A DNA stretch of 64,000 nt from JADJPO01 sp046330955 (GTDB taxonomy: Bacteria; Actinomycetota; Actinomycetes; Actinomycetales; Kineosporiaceae). The notes beneath the pieces were generated by a model. The model ran no database searches and was not told the DNA's origin. It was given only the letters and a program-made list of their open reading frames with translations. Location of the stretch: the NCBI GenBank assembly GCA_046330955.1, contig JAXLRT010000001.1, positions 1 through 64,000 of the forward strand. The letters are read 5' to 3'. The position numbers were made by a program, and so were the translations under genes. Below are positions 17,000 through 25,147 of this stretch, piece after piece; the stretch's first letter is position 1; every line of letters begins with the position of its first letter.

Positions 17000-19324
17000 A
17001 TGTCCGTGATGGAGGCCTGCTTCGCCGAGTCGGGTGACCCCGATGAGGTCGCTGCCCTGCGCGCGGAGTGCGCCCGGCTACGCGCTCGGGACGGCGAGCT
17101 GCGGACGGCGTGTGGTCGCCTGGAGCGGCGCGTGAACCGGCTCGTCGAGGAGCAGAACTGGGCCACCCGTCGGATCGCCCGGCTCACCGACCGGTGCACC
17201 CACCTGGCCGGGTTGGTGCCCGTGGCGGACGGCGTGACCTCAGCGGGCGACGCCAGCCCGGTGGACGGCGGAGCCGTCTCGGGCGGGGCGGCTGCGGGTG
17301 GTCTGGTGGCGGCGTTGGCCGGTGACGGTGGCGCCCGCCTGGCGGCCGCGATCCAGACCGCGGTCGGTGACCTGGCCGCCCTCTCGGTCCCCGACCCCGA
17401 CGGCGGCATCGAACTGGGATGCCTGGCCGACCTACCCGACCGGACCGTCGCCGACCTCGCCGCCGCCGGCTGCCGCCTGGCGACCTGGGCGAAACTCGCC
17501 ACCACCGTCGCGGCCGAGGAACTGGTCACCCGGTGGGAGAACGGCAACGCCGACGAGCACGCCAGCCCCGTCAACGCCCAACCGGTCTTCCCCGACCACG
17601 ACCTGGGCTTCCGGGCAGCGATCGCCGAGACCGCCACCACGTGTGTCATCTCCGAATCCACCCTGGCGGCGCGGGTGGACACCCTGCGCGAGTTGCCCGC
17701 CCGCTTGCCGGGGTTGTGGCACCTGCTGGCCACGGGTGCGGTCGACATCGACACCGCGCGGCTGGTCCACTCCAAGACCCGTCACCTGCCCGGGGAGGCC
17801 CTGTCCGGTCTGGAATCCCAGATCCTGGTGAAGGTCACGAAGCTCACGTGGGGTCAGCTCGCCGCGTGGCTGGATCGGGTGGTGGCCAAGGCGGATCCGC
17901 GGGAGTTGGCCGAGCAGATCGCCGACAACCTCGAACGCCGCAACGTCTCCTTCCGCACCGCCGGTCCCGGGACGGGTCGGATGACGTTGACGGCGTCGGT
18001 GGAGGCGATCGAGGCGATCCGGATGGCCCTACTCGGGTATGCCTCCGCCGGTGACGACCCGGACCACCACCGCCCCGCCGCCGCGATCCGGGCCGACATC
18101 ATCACCGACCTGATCACCCGCCCCGACACCCACACGGCCGCGGCACCCGCCCCCGCCCCAGCCGCCGCCCCCGCCGCTGGCACAGGAACTGGCACTGGCA
18201 CCGACCCTGCTTGCGCCGCCGGCACCAACACGGGCACTGCTTCTGCCGCAGCTCCCGGCACCGACGCTTGCACTGAAACTGAAACTGAAACTGGGACTTG
18301 GACAGGGACTGGCGACGATCCAGCCCCTGACACCGCCGCCCCAGCTTCTGCGGCAACCCCAGGCACAGGCACCGGCACCGGCACCGGCACCGGCACCGAG
18401 CCTGCCCCTGCCCCTGGTGCTGGTGCTGGCGGATCGCAGATCGAACCGGACACCCCCGCGTGCACCGACGCCCAGCCCGATGCCGATCACGAGGACGAGG
18501 GCGGCACCGGTCCCGACATCAATCTGCCCACCGACCCCGACGACACGGCCGAGCCCCCTACCGGCACCAGAACCGATCAAGCCTTCAAGGCCGATCGCGA
18601 CACCGCGGCCGAGAACGAACCCGACACCGAGGGCGAAGGCGATACCGGAACCGAAACCGAACCCCCACCCCAAGCCGACACCGAAACCCATACCGACTCC
18701 TGCACTTCGAACGACACGGGCAGACAGGACTCGACCCCCGCAGGTCGGCCCTGCACACCGTCCCAGCCGTTTGGGTCGGAAGCCTTCGCGTCGCTCCCCG
18801 GCCCCCGCATCCACGTCACCGTCCCCCTGTCCGCCGTCCTCGGCGGCGAGGGCATCGGAGAGATCAACGACTACGGACCCCTCACCGCCCAAGCCATCCG
18901 GGAACTGCTCGCCGGGCTACACCGGATGGGGGTCACCGCGACCTGGCGCTGCCTGATCACCGACGACAACCCCGCATCACCCACCCACGGCACGGTGCTG
19001 GGCATCGGCAAGGCACCCCACGCCCTGGTCCGCACCGCCACCGGACTGCTCCGCGAACTCGTCCAGGCCCGCGAGCAGTGCTGCACGTTCCCCGGCTGCC
19101 GACGCCGCGCGGTGACGTGCGAGGTCGACCACCGCATCCCCCATGCCGACGGCGGGCCGACGTGCGAGTGCAACCTGCACCCCCTGTGCAAACACCACCA
19201 CCGCCTGCGTGAACGCGGGTTCACCCCGACCCTGATCGACCCGGGCACCGGTGTCCCCATCACCCAGTGGGTCACCCCGACCGGACGAACCATCCGAACC
19301 GAAACCGAACGTCCACCCTTCTGA
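17000..19324 (+). CDS. DUF222-HNH endonuclease (13E12 repeat family) with a large low-complexity insert
   Basis: A 774-residue protein. A coiled-coil-like start (ALRAECARLRARDGELR) leads into a DUF222 domain at about 100-375 (TARLVHSKTRHLP, LTWGQLAAWLDRVV). The C-terminal HNH nuclease motif carries C/H ligands: CCTFPGCRRRAVTCEVDHRI, then NLHPLCKHHHRLR. Between the two, about residues 375-575 form a Thr/Gly/Ala/Pro/Asp-rich disordered segment with TGTGTG and TETETET runs. Family members are often multicopy and mobile-looking; their true DNA target is not known. The promoter suggests SOS control. Confidence 0.85.
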   Translation: MSVMEACFAESGDPDEVAALRAECARLRARDGELRTACGRLERRVNRLVEEQNWATRRIARLTDRCTHLAGLVPVADGVTSAGDASPVDGGAVSGGAAAGGLVAALAGDGGARLAAAIQTAVGDLAALSVPDPDGGIELGCLADLPDRTVADLAAAGCRLATWAKLATTVAAEELVTRWENGNADEHASPVNAQPVFPDHDLGFRAAIAETATTCVISESTLAARVDTLRELPARLPGLWHLLATGAVDIDTARLVHSKTRHLPGEALSGLESQILVKVTKLTWGQLAAWLDRVVAKADPRELAEQIADNLERRNVSFRTAGPGTGRMTLTASVEAIEAIRMALLGYASAGDDPDHHRPAAAIRADIITDLITRPDTHTAAAPAPAPAAAPAAGTGTGTGTDPACAAGTNTGTASAAAPGTDACTETETETGTWTGTGDDPAPDTAAPASAATPGTGTGTGTGTGTEPAPAPGAGAGGSQIEPDTPACTDAQPDADHEDEGGTGPDINLPTDPDDTAEPPTGTRTDQAFKADRDTAAENEPDTEGEGDTGTETEPPPQADTETHTDSCTSNDTGRQDSTPAGRPCTPSQPFGSEAFASLPGPRIHVTVPLSAVLGGEGIGEINDYGPLTAQAIRELLAGLHRMGVTATWRCLITDDNPASPTHGTVLGIGKAPHALVRTATGLLRELVQAREQCCTFPGCRRRAVTCEVDHRIPHADGGPTCECNLHPLCKHHHRLRERGFTPTLIDPGTGVPITQWVTPTGRTIRTETERPPF
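18125..18730. repeat. Low-complexity, microsatellite-like stretch within the HNH gene
   Basis: Six-base motifs such as ggcacc/ggcact and gaaact are iterated (for example four ggcacc-type units near 18366 and three gaaact units near 18276). They encode Thr-Gly and Thr-Glu runs in the linker between the DUF222 and HNH domains. In-frame length variation is expected between strains. Confidence 0.75.
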
Positions 19325-19795
19325 CGTGCGCCGTCCTGAAACGCGCAGGGAGGGGCTTCGAACTCGCCTGCGAAGTGGTCGCCTTCCGGCTTGGATGATC
19401 ACTTCGTTCGGAGGATCACCGCGACCGGGCTGACGGCACTCTGCTCGACATGCAGGCACCGCGCTCGACGGGCAGGCACTGTGCTCGGCGGGCAGGCACT
19501 GCGCTCGATGTGGAGGCACTGTGGTCCTGCTATAACCACCCACCAGTGGCCTGCCAGCACATCAGTGCCTCTCCGGTCGGGGCTGTCTTTCCGGACAACC
19601 GGCGGGATCGTGTCCGGATGGGCTGAGCAGCGCCATCCTCATGGGCCATCCTGCCGGTGCGCACCGATCACCTTCAGAGGGCGATCCGCACCCACGCGTC
19701 GGGGCAAGACAGCCCCCTTGTTGTGATCATGGACACCCCCGCGAGTCGACCCCCACCCGTGCGCCTCAGAACCACGCACCTCAGGACCATGCGCC
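19325..19795. other. Gene-free 470-base interval
   Basis: No frame in this stretch has coding bias, a ribosome-binding site or recognisable similarity. It separates the HNH gene from the convergent GNAT gene and contains two short tandem-repeat arrays, listed separately. It may be debris left around a mobile 13E12-type gene. Confidence 0.6.
19443..19522. repeat. Four 20-base tandem repeats
   Basis: Four head-to-tail units have the consensus gctcgacgggcaggcactgt; units one and four diverge most. A GC drop (ctataaccaccca) follows immediately. The 20-base period is not a multiple of three and the array lies in no credible gene. Confidence 0.85.
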
Positions 19796-19805
19796 TCAGA
19801 GTCGG
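19761..19805. repeat. Three 15-base tandem repeats at the end of the GNAT gene
   Basis: Units gcgcctcagaaccac, gcacctcaggaccat and gcgcctcagagtcgg follow each other. The third overlaps the stop and last codons of the GNAT gene (minus strand), suggesting the array grew from the gene's 3' end by duplication. Confidence 0.75.
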
Positions 19806-20320
19806 CGGTACATCATGTGCAGCCCGACCAGACCGTGCCGGGCGCTGCGGAAGGCCTCGGGCACCGTGCCGATGATCTCGAAGCCGAGCGAGCGCCAGAG
19901 CTCGACGGCGCCGGTGTTGGTCGCGACCACCGCGTTGAACTGCATCGCCGCGAATCCGGCGGCGCGGGCTCGGGTCAGCACCTGCTCGGCCAGCAACCGC
20001 CCGACGCCTCGACCGCGTGCATCCGAGGAGACCATGAAGCTCGCCGTCGCGACGTGATCACCGCGGCCGGGCCGATTCGGCCCGTACTTGGCCGAACCGA
20101 GCACCGTCCCGTCGCCGTCGACGGCCACCAGCACGCGCATCGGCGCCGGCTCGAACCAGAGCGGGCGCGCGTCGTCCGCATCGAGCCCCTCGGGGTAGGC
20201 GTAGGTCTCGCCGTCCGCGACGATCTGCGACCAGAACGGCCAGATCGCGGGCCAGTCGGCCGTGGTGGCGTCCCGGACGACGAGCCGCCGGGCCGGGTCG
20301 TCGACGGGTTTGCCGGTCAT
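19796..20320 (-). CDS. GNAT family N-acetyltransferase
   Basis: A 174-residue acetyltransferase resembling phosphinothricin/MnaT-type members. It has IRDATxxDWPAI-like opening residues, the V/Q-x-x-R/G-x-G/A acetyl-CoA motif as SSDARGRGVGRLL, and NxGAVELWRSLGF. The substrate is unknown. Its ATG overlaps the stop of the ACC deaminase gene by four bases (ATGA), so it is the second gene of that operon. Confidence 0.85.
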   Translation of the reverse strand: MTGKPVDDPARRLVVRDATTADWPAIWPFWSQIVADGETYAYPEGLDADDARPLWFEPAPMRVLVAVDGDGTVLGSAKYGPNRPGRGDHVATASFMVSSDARGRGVGRLLAEQVLTRARAAGFAAMQFNAVVATNTGAVELWRSLGFEIIGTVPEAFRSARHGLVGLHMMYRRL

Positions 20321-21336
20321 GCCGTGAACAGGCCGCTGTAGGCGTTGAGCGCCGGCTGGCCCCCGAGGTGGGCGTACAGCACGGTGGAGTCCTTCGCGAT
20401 CTCGCCGCTGCCCACCAGGTCGATCAGGCCGGCCATCGACTTGCCCTCGTAGACCGGGTCGAGGATCACGCCCTCGAGGCTGCCCACCAGGCGGATGGCC
20501 TCCAGCGTGGAGGCCACCGGGATGCCGTACTCGTCCCCCGCCCAGCCCTCCAGCACGGTGATCTCGTCGTCACGCAGCTCACGGCCCACGCCGATCACCT
20601 GGGCGGTGTTCCGGGCGATCCGTTCCACCTGGTCGCGGGTCTCGGCGAGCGTCGCCGAGGCGTCGATACCGATCACCCGGCGCGGGCGCGGCCCCTCGGG
20701 CAGGTCGGCGAAGCCGGCGATCATGCCCGCGTGGGTCGAGCCGGTGACTGTGCAGACCACGATGGTGTCGAAGAAGACCCCGAGCTGGGCCTCCTGTGCG
20801 GCAACCTCGTGAGCCCAGCCCGCGAACCCCACCCCGCCCAGGTGATGGTCCGAGGCCCCCGCCGGGATCGCGTAGGGCACCCCGCCCCGGGAGCGGACGT
20901 CGTCCAGCGCCTGCCGCCAGCTGTCCTTGAACCCGATACCGAAGCCCGACGGGTCGAGCCGCACCTCGGCGCCCATGATCCGCGAGAGCATGATGTTGCC
21001 GACCCGGTCGTTGGTCACGTCGGGCCAGTTGACCCACTTCTCCTGAACCAGCACGCACTTCAGCCCGAGGTGCGCGGCCACCGCCGCCACCTGGCGGGTG
21101 TGATTGGACTGGAAGCCGCCGATCGAGACCAACGTGTCGGCGCCCTGGGCCAGCGCCTCGGGCACCAGGTACTCCAGCTTGCGCACCTTGTTGCCGCCGT
21201 AGGCCAGACCGCTGTTGCAGTCCTCCCGCTTGGCCCAGATCGCCGGACCGCCCAGGTGCGCGGACAGCCGCTTCAGCGGATGGACCGGGCTCGGCCCGAA
21301 CATCAACGGGTACCGCGGGAGGTCGCTGATCGCCAT
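20317..21336 (-). CDS. acdS: 1-aminocyclopropane-1-carboxylate deaminase
   Basis: A PLP enzyme of 339 residues that splits ACC, the ethylene precursor of plants, into 2-oxobutyrate and ammonia. The PLP lysine is Lys50 in GGNKVRKLEY; Ser77 lies in GGFQSNHTRQ. Active-site Tyr270 (GDEYGIP), Tyr296-Glu297 (DPVYEGKSM) and Leu324 (YAHLGG) are all present. The Glu and Leu separate true ACC deaminases from D-cysteine desulfhydrases. I use ATG 21336; GTG 21345 is an alternative and neither has a clear ribosome-binding site. The gene suggests contact with plants or soil. Confidence 0.9.
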   Translation of the reverse strand: MAISDLPRYPLMFGPSPVHPLKRLSAHLGGPAIWAKREDCNSGLAYGGNKVRKLEYLVPEALAQGADTLVSIGGFQSNHTRQVAAVAAHLGLKCVLVQEKWVNWPDVTNDRVGNIMLSRIMGAEVRLDPSGFGIGFKDSWRQALDDVRSRGGVPYAIPAGASDHHLGGVGFAGWAHEVAAQEAQLGVFFDTIVVCTVTGSTHAGMIAGFADLPEGPRPRRVIGIDASATLAETRDQVERIARNTAQVIGVGRELRDDEITVLEGWAGDEYGIPVASTLEAIRLVGSLEGVILDPVYEGKSMAGLIDLVGSGEIAKDSTVLYAHLGGQPALNAYSGLFTA

Positions 21337-21470
21337 GGCGCACACGATGCCACGACCGGCAGATCCTTCGCGCCCGTCAAGTCGTGCTCACACCGAACCG
21401 ATGATCAACTGCCTGCCCCACCTCGATGCCCCTGCCCGATATCACCGCTCTCGTCCGCCCGGAGGGATCA

Positions 21471-23093
21471 GTGGACCACGTCATCAGCGCGCTCCGTACC
21501 GTCCGGCTCCGGACGCGATTCGCCGTTGGCTTCGGCGTCATCGGCGCCCTGCTCGTCGCCGTGGCCACCACCGCCCTGGTGGCCAACACACAACTCACGC
21601 AGGCCAACAGCCGGCTGGCCGAGGGCCAGTCCATCGGCCGCGACGCCGGGAATGCCCGCTTCGGCACCGCCGACTTCAACGGCTGGCAGACGGCTTACGC
21701 CTTCGACGTGGCCATCGGCACCCCTGGAGCCACCACCGACCAGGGCGCGTCCCGTAAGGCCTTCCTGAACTCCGCGACCGCCTTCCGCACCAGCCTCGAC
21801 GGGCTGGCCCGGCACGACCTGACGCCGGCTCAGACCTCCTCGCTGGCGGCGGCCCGGTCGGCCTTCGAGGAATTCATGGCGGTCGACGCCCAGATCTGGC
21901 AGCTGTACCGGCAGGGGGACGACGCCTCGCGGCGCCGCGCCGACGTCCTGGTGCTCGGCCAGGAGATCACGCTGTTCACCACCATCTCGCAGCAGATCAA
22001 CACCCTGGTGACCAGCCTCGACAGCCAGACCGCCGCCGAGATCGCCGCCGCCCGCACCACGGCCGACCGCGCCCGGTGGACCATCCTCGTGCTGGCCGCG
22101 CTCGCTCTGATACTGGCCGGTGCGCTGGCGACCCTGATCACCGCATCGGTCACCCGCCCGGTGCGCCGGCTGCTGCCGGTGCTGCGGGCGATGGCCGATG
22201 GCGACCTGACCGCGCGTACTCGCGACGTCGGACGCGACGAGCTCACCGACATGTCGGACGCCGTGAGCCGGGCCGGGGACGGCGTCCGCGAGACCGTGAA
22301 CACCATCTCCGCGAACGCGGTGTCGTTGGCGGCGGCGGCAGAGGAACTCACCTCGAGCACGGCCGCGATCGCCGACTCCGCCTCGCGCACCGCGGTCGAG
22401 GCAGCCGACATGGCCGGTGCCTCGAGCGAGGTCGCCGAGACGTTCACCACCGCGCTGACCGCCGTCGAGCACTTCGGCGAGGCGGTCGCCGACATCTCCG
22501 ACAACGCCGGCCGTGCCTCGGAGGTGGCAGCCTCCGCGGTGACCATCGCCGAGGGTGCCGGCGACACGGTGACCCAACTCGGCGACTCCTCGGCCCAGAT
22601 CGGCGAGGTGCTCAAGGTGGTCACCTCGATCGCGGAGCAGACCAACCTGCTGGCGCTCAACGCGACCATCGAGGCCGCTCGCGCCGGCGAGGCGGGCAAG
22701 GGGTTCGCCGTGGTGGCCGAGGAGGTCAAGCAACTGGCCCAGGCCACCGGCCGGGCCACCGACGACATCGCCCACCGGATCGAGGCGATCCAGGCCGACG
22801 CCATGGCGAGCGCGGCGGCGATCACCCAGATCAGCCAGGTGATCGGCCAGATCAGCGGTTACCAGGAAGCGATCGCCCACGCCGTGGCCGAACAGTCGAG
22901 CACCGTGACCCAGCTGAACTCGAACCTCGAGGTCGCCGGTCGAGCCGCGAGTCGGATCAGCGCCAGCACGTGCAGCGTGGCCGGGCAGGCCACCGAGACC
23001 GACCGCGGACTGGGTGATTCCCGGATCGCGATCGACGACCTGGCCCGCATGAGCAGCACCCTCACCGACGCCGTCCGCCGATTCCGAACCTGA
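21471..23093 (+). CDS. Methyl-accepting chemotaxis protein
   Basis: A transmembrane chemoreceptor of 540 residues. Membrane helices are at about 16-38 and 203-225, enclosing a helical periplasmic-side sensor of roughly 165 residues. HAMP follows at about 226-275, then the cytoplasmic signalling coiled coil with its hairpin tip (EQTNLLALNATIEAARAGEA, residues 389-408), which binds CheA/CheW. GTG 21471 is chosen because GGAGG lies five bases upstream; ATG 21426 has none. No other chemotaxis or flagellar gene is in the window. The ligand is unknown. Confidence 0.9.
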   Translation: MDHVISALRTVRLRTRFAVGFGVIGALLVAVATTALVANTQLTQANSRLAEGQSIGRDAGNARFGTADFNGWQTAYAFDVAIGTPGATTDQGASRKAFLNSATAFRTSLDGLARHDLTPAQTSSLAAARSAFEEFMAVDAQIWQLYRQGDDASRRRADVLVLGQEITLFTTISQQINTLVTSLDSQTAAEIAAARTTADRARWTILVLAALALILAGALATLITASVTRPVRRLLPVLRAMADGDLTARTRDVGRDELTDMSDAVSRAGDGVRETVNTISANAVSLAAAAEELTSSTAAIADSASRTAVEAADMAGASSEVAETFTTALTAVEHFGEAVADISDNAGRASEVAASAVTIAEGAGDTVTQLGDSSAQIGEVLKVVTSIAEQTNLLALNATIEAARAGEAGKGFAVVAEEVKQLAQATGRATDDIAHRIEAIQADAMASAAAITQISQVIGQISGYQEAIAHAVAEQSSTVTQLNSNLEVAGRAASRISASTCSVAGQATETDRGLGDSRIAIDDLARMSSTLTDAVRRFRT

Positions 23094-23147
23094 CCCTCAC
23101 CCCACTCGCACCCCCACGTCCAGCTCGATCGGTGCCATGCGTCCAGG

Positions 23148-24215
23148 ATGGATTGCATGCCCGAGCTGCCACCCTCGCGAACCGGTACGCCCCTGGCCGA
23201 GCAGTTCCGGCGACATTTCGGGCATCGCGACCACCTCTACGGCGTCCTGCTCGAGCACCTGGCCGATGACCTGGACCGCGGCGGCCCGACGGCCGAGATC
23301 TGCCGCGGCCACCTGGACGCCCCACGGGCCGACGCGCTGCACCTGCGACTGCTGGCCGGAATCTTCCGGGTCGTCCTGCGGGGCCAGGCACCGGACCTCG
23401 GCGACTTCTACCCGTGCCTGGGTGGCACCGGGGATCCCCGAGACGCCTGGCCGGTCGTGCAGCCGGTCCTCGTCGATCACCGCGACGAGCTGCGCCGCGC
23501 GCTGGACCTGCCGCCGCAGACCAACGAGGTGGGCCGGACGGCGTGCCTGCTGATCGGCCTGTTCCTGGCCCTGGGCCGCCGCCCGTATCCGGCGATCCGG
23601 CTGCTGGAGGTGGGCGCCTCCGCCGGCCTGGCGCTCGGGGTCGATCGGTACCGCTTCACCGGCAGGGGCTGGGCGTGGGGTTCTGCGGACAGCCCCCTGA
23701 CCCTCGAGACCGGCGCGGACGGCGTGGTCCCGCGGCGATTCACGGTCACCGAGCGCCGGGGGTGCGACCTCGCCCCGGTCGACGTCACCACCCCGGACGG
23801 CGCCGATCACCTCGCCTCGTTCGTCTGGCCCTTCGATCTGGAACGCCACCGCCGGCTGGCCGCCGCGGTCGAGGTGACCCGCCGGTACCCGGTGACCGTG
23901 GATCGAGCCCCCGCCTCCACCTGGCTGGCGGCCCAGCTCGACCGACCCCCGTCGGACGACGTCCTGACCGTGGTGTGGCAGTCCATCACCGAGCAGTACT
24001 GGTCCGCGGCGGAGTCGCAGGCGGTGGCCGCCACGATCGCCGACGCCGCGGCCCGGATGCCCGTGGCGCATCTGGCCATGGAAGGGGTCCCACCGCTGCA
24101 GGGCACCGACGGCTACGACATCGCCCGGTACGGCCCGACGATCCGCCTGAACGGCCAGGTGATCGCCCGGTCGCATCACCACGGGCCACCGGTGATCCTC
24201 GAACCGTCCGCCTGA
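23148..24215 (+). CDS. DUF2332 family protein
   Basis: A protein of about 350 residues carrying the DUF2332 signatures QTNEVGRTACLLIGL, LLEVGASAGLALGVDRY, VTVVWQS and YWSAAE. The LEVGASAG glycine motif looks like a nucleotide- or SAM-binding loop, and the family has a methyltransferase-like layout, but the function is unknown. ATG 23157 is an equally good start. It is flanked by the chemoreceptor and, convergently, by the DsbA-like gene. Confidence 0.8.
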   Translation: MDCMPELPPSRTGTPLAEQFRRHFGHRDHLYGVLLEHLADDLDRGGPTAEICRGHLDAPRADALHLRLLAGIFRVVLRGQAPDLGDFYPCLGGTGDPRDAWPVVQPVLVDHRDELRRALDLPPQTNEVGRTACLLIGLFLALGRRPYPAIRLLEVGASAGLALGVDRYRFTGRGWAWGSADSPLTLETGADGVVPRRFTVTERRGCDLAPVDVTTPDGADHLASFVWPFDLERHRRLAAAVEVTRRYPVTVDRAPASTWLAAQLDRPPSDDVLTVVWQSITEQYWSAAESQAVAATIADAAARMPVAHLAMEGVPPLQGTDGYDIARYGPTIRLNGQVIARSHHHGPPVILEPSA

Positions 24216-24229
24216 CCCATCGAGGTGGC

Positions 24230-24922
24230 TCAGCCCGTCCCGGCCTCGGCGAGCACCCGGTTCAGCACATCGCTGAACACCTCGACGGGCTGCGCCCCGC
24301 TGACGCCGTAGCGGCGATCGACCACGAAGAACGGGACGCCGCTGACGCCGAGCGCGCGGGCCATGTCCTGATCGGCGCGCACCGCGTCGGCGTGGCGATC
24401 ACCGGCGAGGACGTCGCGGGCCAGGGTCTCGGGCAGGCCCGCCTCGACGGCCAGCCGTACCAGGGTCTCGACGTCCCCGAGGTCCTGCCGATGGCTGAAG
24501 TAGGCCGCGAGCAGGCCCTCCTTCAGGGCCGACTGCATCGTCGGACCGCCGTGGGCCAGCGCGGCGTGCAGCAGCCGGTGCGCGTCGATGGTGTTGGTGA
24601 GCACCGCGGCGCTCTGGTCATAGGCCAGGCCGTCGGCGGCCGCGATGGCATCGACCTGCGCCATCATCTGCTCGGCCTGAGCGATCCGGTCGCTCGGCTC
24701 ACCCTGACCGTACTTGCCCGCCAGGTACTCGACGGTGCGCGGTCGGGGCCGGCCGTCGCCCGGCCGCGGAGCCGAGGGGTCGAGCTGGAACGAGCGATAG
24801 ATCACCTGGACGTCGTCCCGGTGGGCGAAGTCGGCCAGCGCGGCCTCGAACCGCCGCTTGCCGATGTAGCACCACGGGCACACGACATCGGACCAGATCT
24901 CGACCTGGATCGGGGTAGCCAT
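24230..24922 (-). CDS. FrnE-like DsbA-family thioredoxin-fold oxidoreductase
   Basis: A 230-residue protein without signal peptide, hence cytosolic. The active site CPWC appears in EIWSDVVCPWCYIGKRRFE, and the cis-Pro region is GVSGVPFFVVDRRYGVSGAQ. This is the FrnE/2-hydroxychromene isomerase-like branch of the DsbA family, associated with disulfide handling and oxidative stress. The start is set by the family N-terminus; the frame is open upstream but without similarity. It lies downstream of the LOG gene and the small ORF on the same strand. Confidence 0.85.
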   Translation of the reverse strand: MATPIQVEIWSDVVCPWCYIGKRRFEAALADFAHRDDVQVIYRSFQLDPSAPRPGDGRPRPRTVEYLAGKYGQGEPSDRIAQAEQMMAQVDAIAAADGLAYDQSAAVLTNTIDAHRLLHAALAHGGPTMQSALKEGLLAAYFSHRQDLGDVETLVRLAVEAGLPETLARDVLAGDRHADAVRADQDMARALGVSGVPFFVVDRRYGVSGAQPVEVFSDVLNRVLAEAGTG

Positions 24923-24993
24923 GCCGCGCACAACCGCCCCCGAGGTGATCCGATTCCCGACGGCACCGATCGATCGCCGAACGCGCACCGGCG

Positions 24994-25137
24994 TCAGCCG
25001 ACGTCCAGGTCTCGATCCGTCCGCGACGCCTGGTCCAGATCGACCAGGGCCTGGCTCAGCGAGCGCAGCAGCTCGGGCAGGTCCTCCCCCGCCAGGCGGA
25101 CCGTGCCCACACACAGGTCGTCCTGCCAGATGCTCAT
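24994..25137 (-). CDS. 47-residue small protein between LOG and DsbA-like genes
   Basis: A short frame begins MSIWQDDLCVGTVRLAGEDL, continues through PELLRSLSQALVDL, and ends about 13 residues later. The codons are strongly GC3-biased and the product would form a beta hairpin plus one amphipathic helix. Its ATG is 10 bases after the LOG stop, fitting translational coupling, though no ribosome-binding site is seen. Small proteins of this pattern (xIWxDDxCVGTVxL..DL..LLxxL) seem familiar from actinobacteria; function unknown. Confidence 0.6.
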   Translation of the reverse strand: MSIWQDDLCVGTVRLAGEDLPELLRSLSQALVDLDQASRTDRDLDVG

Positions 25138-25147
25138 CGGGGGTGGC

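Noticed and set aside
17000..19324. HNH gene as an intein or homing endonuclease within a host gene
   Set aside because: It has its own promoter and a DUF222 domain, and no interrupted host coding sequence is found around it.
19443..19522. Tandem 20-base repeats as a CRISPR array
   Set aside because: The units are contiguous without spacers, diverge from one another and have no cas genes nearby.
20317..21336. D-cysteine desulfhydrase instead of ACC deaminase
   Set aside because: The diagnostic Glu297 and Leu324 of ACC deaminases are present.
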